This document shows, in pieces, positions 59,260-64,000 of a stretch of 64,000 nt of DNA (within the stretch, counting starts at the first letter, position 1; each line of letters starts with the position of its first letter). Source of the DNA: CAWIUB01 sp963839995 (GTDB lineage: Bacteria > Actinomycetota > Actinomycetes > Mycobacteriales > Jatrophihabitantaceae); the NCBI GenBank assembly GCA_963839995.1, contig CAWIXH010000004.1, positions 1 through 64,000 of the forward strand, written 5' to 3'. The position numbers and the translations under genes are program-made. The notes below the pieces were generated by a model that saw only the letters and a program-made list of their open reading frames with translations, ran no database searches and was not told the DNA's origin.

Positions 59260-60585
59260 TCACGCCCCGACCACGCTCTGCCCGCAGACCCGGACCACCT
59301 GCCCGTTCACCCCGCCGGTCGACGGCCAGGCCAGCCACGCCACCGTCTCGGCCACGTCGACCGGCAGGCCGGCCTGCTGCAAGCTGTTCAGCCGCCGAGC
59401 AACCTCCCGGGTGGCGAACGGCATCGCACGCGTCATGTCGGTGTCGATGAATCCGGGGGCGACCGCATTGATCGTGCCGTCGCGTCGAGCGAACGCGGAC
59501 GCGGAGGAGTGCACCATGCCGATCACGCCCGCCTTGCTCGCGGCGTAGTTGGTCTGCCCGCGGTTGCCGGCGATGCCGCTGGTGGACGCCAGACACACGA
59601 CGTGCGCTCCGGACCGCAGCACGCGGCTGCCGAGCAGCGCGGCGTTGATCCGTAACGCCGCCTCGAGGTTGATGGCGAGCACGGCGTCCCACTGCTCGGG
59701 CTTCATGTTCGCCAGCAGCCTGTCCCGGGTGACGCCTGCGTTGTGGATCAGGATGTCGACGCCGCCATGCCGCTCGCCCAGGTACTCGAGCAACCGAGCC
59801 GAGGCGTCCGGGGCCGCGATGTCCAGCTGCAGGGACATGCCGCCGACCCGGTTGGCGACCGCAGCCAGCCCCTCGCCGGCCGCCGGCAGATCCGCCGCAA
59901 CGACGTGCGCGCCGTCGCGCGCGAGGACGGTCGCGATCGCCGCACCGATCCCCCTCGCCGCACCGGTGACCACGGCGACCTTTCCGTCGAGTGGCATCGA
60001 CCAGTCGGCCGGTGCCGGTGCCGAGCCCGGGCCGACCCGGATCACCTGCCCGTCGACGTACGCCGACCGTCCGGAGAGCAGGAACCGCAACGTGGACTCG
60101 ACGGACACGTCACCATCGACCAGCACGAGGTTGGCCGTGCTGCCGGCGCGCAGCTCTCTCGCCAGCGATCGGACCATGCCGTCGAGTGCCTGCCGCGCGG
60201 CGTCGGTGTACGGGTCGTCCCCGGCCGGCGGACGACCGAGCACGACCACGCGTGCCGACGGGCCCAGCCGCCGCAGGGAGCCGGCGAAGAAGTCCCGCAG
60301 ACCGCCGAGGTCACCGGGATTGGCCAGCCCAGTGGCGTCGAGCACCAGGGCCGCCCACCGGGTGTCATCGCGGTCGGCCAGCTGCACGTCGACACCTGCG
60401 GCTCGCAGCAGGCCGGCGATGCCGCCGATCCCGTCGCCCGCCGTCGAGCCGAGCAGCACCGGCCCGGGCACCAACGGTGCACCCGGTTCGTAGCGGCGTA
60501 GCACGGCAGGTCGAGGCAGGCCCAGCCGCGGCGCAACGCTCCTGCCGACTCGCGAATTGATCAGCTCGAGATAGCGGTCACTCAT
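59260..60585 (-). CDS. fabG4: 3-oxoacyl-ACP/CoA reductase, FabG4 type
   Basis: This 441-residue high-molecular-weight FabG has an N-terminal flavodoxin-like domain (about 1-195: 'LELINSRVGRSVAPRLGLPRPAVLRRY', 'RVVVLGRPP') fused to a C-terminal SDR domain with 'VAVVTGAARGIGAAIATVLARDGAHVV', 'HNAGVTRDRLLANM', the catalytic S-Y-K set ('CLASTSGIAGNRGQTNYAASKAGVIG') and 'GGVNGQVVRVCGQSVVGA'. The NAD(H)-dependent FabG4 of mycobacteria has this layout. ATG 60585 gives 'MSDRYLELINSRVG', the conserved opening. It reduces the beta-keto step, pairing with the adjacent thiolase and hydratase. Confidence 0.88.
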   Translation of the reverse strand: MSDRYLELINSRVGRSVAPRLGLPRPAVLRRYEPGAPLVPGPVLLGSTAGDGIGGIAGLLRAAGVDVQLADRDDTRWAALVLDATGLANPGDLGGLRDFFAGSLRRLGPSARVVVLGRPPAGDDPYTDAARQALDGMVRSLARELRAGSTANLVLVDGDVSVESTLRFLLSGRSAYVDGQVIRVGPGSAPAPADWSMPLDGKVAVVTGAARGIGAAIATVLARDGAHVVAADLPAAGEGLAAVANRVGGMSLQLDIAAPDASARLLEYLGERHGGVDILIHNAGVTRDRLLANMKPEQWDAVLAINLEAALRINAALLGSRVLRSGAHVVCLASTSGIAGNRGQTNYAASKAGVIGMVHSSASAFARRDGTINAVAPGFIDTDMTRAMPFATREVARRLNSLQQAGLPVDVAETVAWLAWPSTGGVNGQVVRVCGQSVVGA

Positions 60586-60667
60586 TGCCTGACCTGGCTC
60601 TTCGCGCAAGCGCTCATCGCGGTGTTCGCTCCGCTCCTTGCTCGCTGACGCTCGCTGCGATGCTCAC

Positions 60668-61954
60668 TCACGCCGCCTCCAGGATCGCCACGACGCCCTG
60701 GCCGCCGGCCGCGCAGATCGAGATGAGCCCCCGGCCGGAGCCCTTCTCAGCCAGCAGCTTGGCCAGCGTGGCGACGATTCTCCCCCCGGTTGCCGCGAAG
60801 GGATGGCCGGCCGCAAGCGACGACCCGGTCACATTCAACCGGGACCGGTCGATGGGGCCCAACGGCTCAGCGAGGCCGAGCCTGGTCCGGCAGAACTCTC
60901 CGTCCTCCCACGCGGCCAGCGTCGCCAGGACGGTCGACGCGAAGGCCTCGTGGATCTCGTAGAAGTCGAAGTCCTGCAGGGTGAGTTTGGTACGCGCGAG
61001 CAGCCGGGGCAGCGCGTACACCGGGGCCATCAGCAGCCCGTCCGCCCGGCGGTCGCCATGGACATAGTCGACGGCCGCGGTCTCCGCGTCGACGATGTGG
61101 GCGAGCACGGGAAAACTGCGCGCCGAAGCCCACTCGTCGGTGCCGACCAGCACGGTCGACGCCCCGTCGGTGAGCGGCGTCGAGTTGCCGGCGGTCATGG
61201 TGGCACTTGGCCCGCGGCCGAAGACTGGTCTCAGCGCGGCCAGCTTTTCGATTGACGTGTCCGGCCGCAGATTCTGGTCGCGCGTCAGCCTCAGGAACGG
61301 TGTGACCAGGTCGCTGAAGAAGCCGCGTTCGTACGCGGCCGCGAGGTTGCGGTGCGAGGCGACGGTCAGCTCGTCCTGCGCTGCCCGGCTCACCCCCCAT
61401 TCCTCCGCGGTGATCGCCGCGTGCTCGCCCATCGACAGGCCGGTGCGCGGTTCCGAGTTGCGCGGGATCTCAGGCTTGAGTTGACCGGGCCGCAGGTGAC
61501 CAAGCGCCTTGACGCGCCCGCCCAGCGAACGCGCCCGGTTGACGTCCAACAGCACCTCGCGCAGGTCCTCGCTGACCGCGATCGGTGCATCCGAAGCCGT
61601 GTCCACCCCACCGGCGATCCCCGCCTCGATCTGGCCGAGCGCGATCTTGTTGGCGACCAGGATTGTGGTCTCCAAGCCGGTACCGCAGGCCTGCTGCACG
61701 TCGTAAGCGGGTGTCGTGGCCGACAGCGCCGAGCCGAGCACCGACTCGCGGGTCAGGTTGAAGTCCCGGCTGTGCTTGAGGACGGCGCCTGCGGCGACCT
61801 CGCCCAGCCGCTGGTCCTGCAGCCCGAAACGCGCCACCAGCCCGTCGAGCGCGGAGGTGAGCATGTCCTGGTTGGACGCGTGAGCGTAGGGGCCATTCGC
61901 TCGGGCGAATGGAATCCGGTTGCCGCCCACGATGGCGGCGCGGGTGAGGGCCAC
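60668..61954 (-). CDS. fadA2: Acetyl-CoA acetyltransferase/thiolase, FadA2-like
   Basis: This 428-residue thiolase has nucleophilic Cys in 'YDVQQACGTGLETTILVANKIALGQ', 'GGVDTASDAPIAVSEDL', the His of 'DFYEIHEAFASTVLATLAAWED' and the second Cys in 'LISICAAGGQGVVAILEAA', plus 'NVTGSSLAAGHPFAATGGR'. GTG 61954 ('VALTRAAIVGGNRIPF') with GAAGGG upstream is the family start. It condenses or cleaves acyl-CoAs. It is the first gene of the thiolase - reductase - dehydratase run, divergent from padR. Confidence 0.9.
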   Translation of the reverse strand: MALTRAAIVGGNRIPFARANGPYAHASNQDMLTSALDGLVARFGLQDQRLGEVAAGAVLKHSRDFNLTRESVLGSALSATTPAYDVQQACGTGLETTILVANKIALGQIEAGIAGGVDTASDAPIAVSEDLREVLLDVNRARSLGGRVKALGHLRPGQLKPEIPRNSEPRTGLSMGEHAAITAEEWGVSRAAQDELTVASHRNLAAAYERGFFSDLVTPFLRLTRDQNLRPDTSIEKLAALRPVFGRGPSATMTAGNSTPLTDGASTVLVGTDEWASARSFPVLAHIVDAETAAVDYVHGDRRADGLLMAPVYALPRLLARTKLTLQDFDFYEIHEAFASTVLATLAAWEDGEFCRTRLGLAEPLGPIDRSRLNVTGSSLAAGHPFAATGGRIVATLAKLLAEKGSGRGLISICAAGGQGVVAILEAA

Positions 61955-62083
61955 GGAGACATCCCTTCGTCGACCTGGTCCCCCCAAGGTATCCGGCAGG
62001 TTCGCGTTGGGTGGCCACCTGGCGACGCGAGCGGACCGCAGCCGCGCCGGCGAGAGCGGAGAGTTGAGCTGACCTCTCGATTT

Positions 62084-62104
62084 GATGTATCGTACTGATA
62101 CATC
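62084..62104. promoter_or_regulatory. PadR operator (predicted)
   Basis: A perfect 8-bp inverted repeat, GATGTATC and GATACATC, is separated by GTACT and lies 24 bp before the padR start codon in the divergent padR/fadA2 region. It contains the ATGT...ACAT half-sites that PadR proteins bind. It could repress both padR-ino1 and the fadA2 operon. Confidence 0.75.
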
Positions 62105-62128
62105 GGTTCGAGCTATGGGAGGACAGTC

Positions 62129-62674
62129 GTGCTAGAGATCGCCGTCCTCGGGCTGCTCAACGAGAGCCCGATGCACGGGTACGAGCTACGAAAACGGCTC
62201 TCTACCCTGCTCGGCGTATTTCGGGCTTTCTCGTACGGTTCGCTCTACCCGACCCTGCGACGCCTCGCCGAGGCCGGGTGGATCACCGAGGAGCGGCCTC
62301 TCGAGGATCCACCGACAGGGCTGGGCGGCCGGTCGCGGCGCGGCAAGCGTGTGTACCGGCTCACCGCCGAGGGCAAGGAGCACTTCGCGCAATTGCTCGG
62401 CCAGGTAGGACCGGACGCCTTCGATGACGAAGGCTTCGGGGCCCGGCTGGCGTTCTTTGCCCAGACGCGGTCCGACATCCGGCTGCAGATCCTGGAGGGT
62501 CGCCGCCGCCGGGTCGAGGAGCAGCGGGAGGGGATGCGCTCGTCGCTGAGCCGCGGCCGTGAGCGGCTAGACCGCTACACGCGCGAACTGCACGAGCACG
62601 GGCTCGAGTCCGTCGACCGCGAGGTCCGCTGGCTCAACGAGCTCATCCATCACGAACAGTCCGACAAGCATTAA
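62129..62674 (+). CDS. PadR-family transcriptional regulator
   Basis: This 181-residue protein has a winged helix 'LEIAVLGLLNESPMHGYELRKRLSTLLGVFRAFSYGSLYPTLRRLAEAGWITEERP' with the wing 'RRGKRVYRLTAEGKEHFAQLLG', and a C-terminal coiled-coil dimerisation helix ('RRRRVEEQREGMRSSLSRGRERLDRYTRELHEHGLESVDREVRWLNELIHHE'). The GTG start at 62129 follows GGGAGGACA. The operator-like palindrome at 62084-62104 suggests autoregulation. It is co-directional with ino1, 19 bp apart. Confidence 0.92.
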   Translation: MLEIAVLGLLNESPMHGYELRKRLSTLLGVFRAFSYGSLYPTLRRLAEAGWITEERPLEDPPTGLGGRSRRGKRVYRLTAEGKEHFAQLLGQVGPDAFDDEGFGARLAFFAQTRSDIRLQILEGRRRRVEEQREGMRSSLSRGRERLDRYTRELHEHGLESVDREVRWLNELIHHEQSDKH

Positions 62675-62693
62675 CTTCCAAGGAGGAGCCCAG

Positions 62694-63776
62694 ATGGGCA
62701 AGATTCGCGTTGGCATCGTCGGGGTCGGCAACTGCGCCGCCTCGCTCGTGCAGGGCGTCCATTACTACCACGACGCGGACCCCGCGCAGAAGGTGCCCGG
62801 GCTCATGCACGTCCAGTTCGGCCCGTACCACGTGCGCGACATCGAGTTCGTCGCCGCGTTCGACGTGGACGCCAAGAAGGTCGGCCGCGACCTGTCCGAG
62901 GCGATCGGGGCGAGCCAGAACAACACCATAAAGATCTGCGACGTCCCGCCGCTCGGCGTCACCGTCCAGCGCGGCCACACTCTCGACGGGCTGGGCAAGT
63001 ATTACCGTGAGATTGTTGAGGTTTCCGACGAGGAGCCGGTGGACGTGGTCGCCGCGCTCAGCGCCGCTGAGGTCGACGTGCTGATCTGCTACTTGCCGGT
63101 CGGCTCCGAGGACGCTGCCAAGTTCTACGCCCAATGCGCCATCGACGCCGGCGTGGCATTCGTCAACGCGCTGCCAGTGTTCATCGCAAGCACCCCGGAG
63201 TGGGCGGCGAAGTTCGAGCAGGGCGGCGTGCCGATCGTCGGCGACGACATCAAGTCGCAGGTCGGGGCCACGATCACCCACCGAGTGCTGGCTAAGCTCT
63301 TCGAGGACCGAGGCGTCGAGTTGCAGCGCACCATGCAGCTCAACGTCGGCGGCAACATGGACTTCATGAACATGCTCGAGCGCGACCGTCTCGAGTCCAA
63401 GAAGATCAGCAAGACGCAGTCGGTGACCTCGCAGATTCCCGGCCGTGATCTCGGCAAGCGAAACGTACATATCGGTCCGTCCGACTACGTGCCCTGGCTC
63501 GACGACCGCAAGTGGGCGTACGTGCGGCTCGAGGCTAAAGCGTTCGGCGACGTGCCGCTGAGCTTGGAGTACAAGCTCGAGGTCTGGGATTCGCCCAACT
63601 CCGCCGGCATCATCATCGATGCGCTGCGCGCGGCGAAGATTGCCAAGGACCGGGGCATTGGCGGCCCGATCCTGTCGGCGTCGAGTTACTTCATGAAGTC
63701 GCCGCCGGTGCAGTACTTCGACGACGAGGCCCGCGACCTGGTCGAGAAGTTCATCCGCGGCGAGGTCGACCGCTAG
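62694..63776 (+). CDS. ino1: Inositol-3-phosphate synthase
   Basis: This 360-residue actinobacterial-type enzyme has the NAD motif 'IRVGIVGVGNCAASLVQGV', 'YYREIVEVSDEEPVDVVAALSAAEVDVLICYLPVGSEDA', the catalytic region 'VGDDIKSQVGATITHRVLAKLFEDRG', 'LNVGGNMDFMNMLERDRLESKKISKTQSV' and 'YKLEVWDSPNSAGIIIDALRAAKI'. It cyclises glucose-6-phosphate to myo-inositol-1-phosphate, feeding phosphatidylinositol and mycothiol in actinobacteria. AAGGAGGAG lies 6 bases before ATG. The upstream PadR gene is the same neighbour as in mycobacteria, supporting a regulator-target pair. Confidence 0.95.
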   Translation: MGKIRVGIVGVGNCAASLVQGVHYYHDADPAQKVPGLMHVQFGPYHVRDIEFVAAFDVDAKKVGRDLSEAIGASQNNTIKICDVPPLGVTVQRGHTLDGLGKYYREIVEVSDEEPVDVVAALSAAEVDVLICYLPVGSEDAAKFYAQCAIDAGVAFVNALPVFIASTPEWAAKFEQGGVPIVGDDIKSQVGATITHRVLAKLFEDRGVELQRTMQLNVGGNMDFMNMLERDRLESKKISKTQSVTSQIPGRDLGKRNVHIGPSDYVPWLDDRKWAYVRLEAKAFGDVPLSLEYKLEVWDSPNSAGIIIDALRAAKIAKDRGIGGPILSASSYFMKSPPVQYFDDEARDLVEKFIRGEVDR

Positions 63777-63822
63777 AGCAACCGGATCGCCCCGGAGGCT
63801 CGATTCGCGCAGGTCTCGCCGG

Positions 63823-64000
63823 TCAGTTGAGTAGCGGGTCGGGCGGGTAGGTCGAAAGCAGCCGCAGCGGCGGGGGCTGGCGGCGCAGCACCCGCCGCCA
63901 CATCGGGGCGGGGTCGTCACTGAACACGTCGTCGGGCGAGCCTGGGACGACATACCACGCACCGGCGGCGAGTTCGGCATCCAGCTGGCCGGGCGCCCAG
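63823..64000 (-). CDS. Partial hypothetical protein (C-terminus only)
   Basis: 58 codons running off the window read 'WAPGQLDAELAAGAWYVVPGSPDDVFSDDPAPMWRRVLRRQPPPLRLLSTYPPDPLLN' with a stop at 63823-63825. The acidic, Pro/Arg-rich composition looks like the end of a real gene convergent with ino1, but I do not recognise the family. Confidence 0.5.
   Translation of the reverse strand, partial: WAPGQLDAELAAGAWYVVPGSPDDVFSDDPAPMWRRVLRRQPPPLRLLSTYPPDPLLN

Noticed and set aside
62643..63980. 445-codon minus-strand frame opposite ino1
   Set aside because: Antisense to a well-supported inositol phosphate synthase.

Overview
This is a high-GC actinobacterial (Actinomycetota) chromosome segment in two very different parts. 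Positions 55200-64000 look like a compact core region: dCTP deaminase, ilvE, a htdX/fabG4/fadA2-like cluster, a PadR regulator and an actinobacterial-type inositol-1-phosphate synthase, with no interrupted genes apart from an intein. Gene content and order (htdX-fabG4-fadA2; PadR-ino1) recall Mycobacteriales/Frankiales relatives. I cannot name the genus.

Positions 1-55100 look like an accessory island ending at tRNA-Gly(CCC) (55107-55177) beside a tyrosine integrase. The left edge (1-5900) is nested insertion sequences: two IS66-family copies in opposite orientation sit in an IS3-family element, which itself truncates an IS1634-like transposase. From 6000 to 15440 come decayed host genes (SulP transporter, integrase remnant, a small membrane protein) and an IS21-family element with a 6-bp target duplication. 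Its istB gene is split by a 2.7-kb element carrying a large serine recombinase, flanked by 19-bp inverted repeats that read as the two halves of attP. Removing the insert restores istB in frame. In the predicted circle the recombinase frame runs through attP to a different C-terminus.

Positions 15800-29200 hold small metabolic and stress genes: SRPBCC, VOC and SDR proteins, a universal stress protein, a MOSC-ferredoxin reductase fusion, and a VOC / FAD oxidoreductase / SDR / NTF2-like / redoxin operon. Several are frameshifted or truncated. Positions 29300-45800 alternate IS elements (IS5; an IS3-type element with a zinc-ribbon passenger; an unassigned DDE transposase) with single genes (a PIN-type toxin-antitoxin pair, acyltransferase 3, GNAT, a GlxA-type AraC regulator, a phasin-like protein) and gene remnants. 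Positions 46080-48441 encode a NarL-type two-component system with a membrane protein. Positions 50100-55107 look like the remnant of an actinomycete integrative element (SSB, small partition-like protein, integrase), itself interrupted by an intact copy of the first IS3 element.

The most notable items are a 349-residue intein with class 3 hallmarks in the dcd active-site motif, the serine-recombinase element whose integration swaps the recombinase C-terminus, and zinc-ribbon passenger genes sharing one motif in two unrelated IS families.
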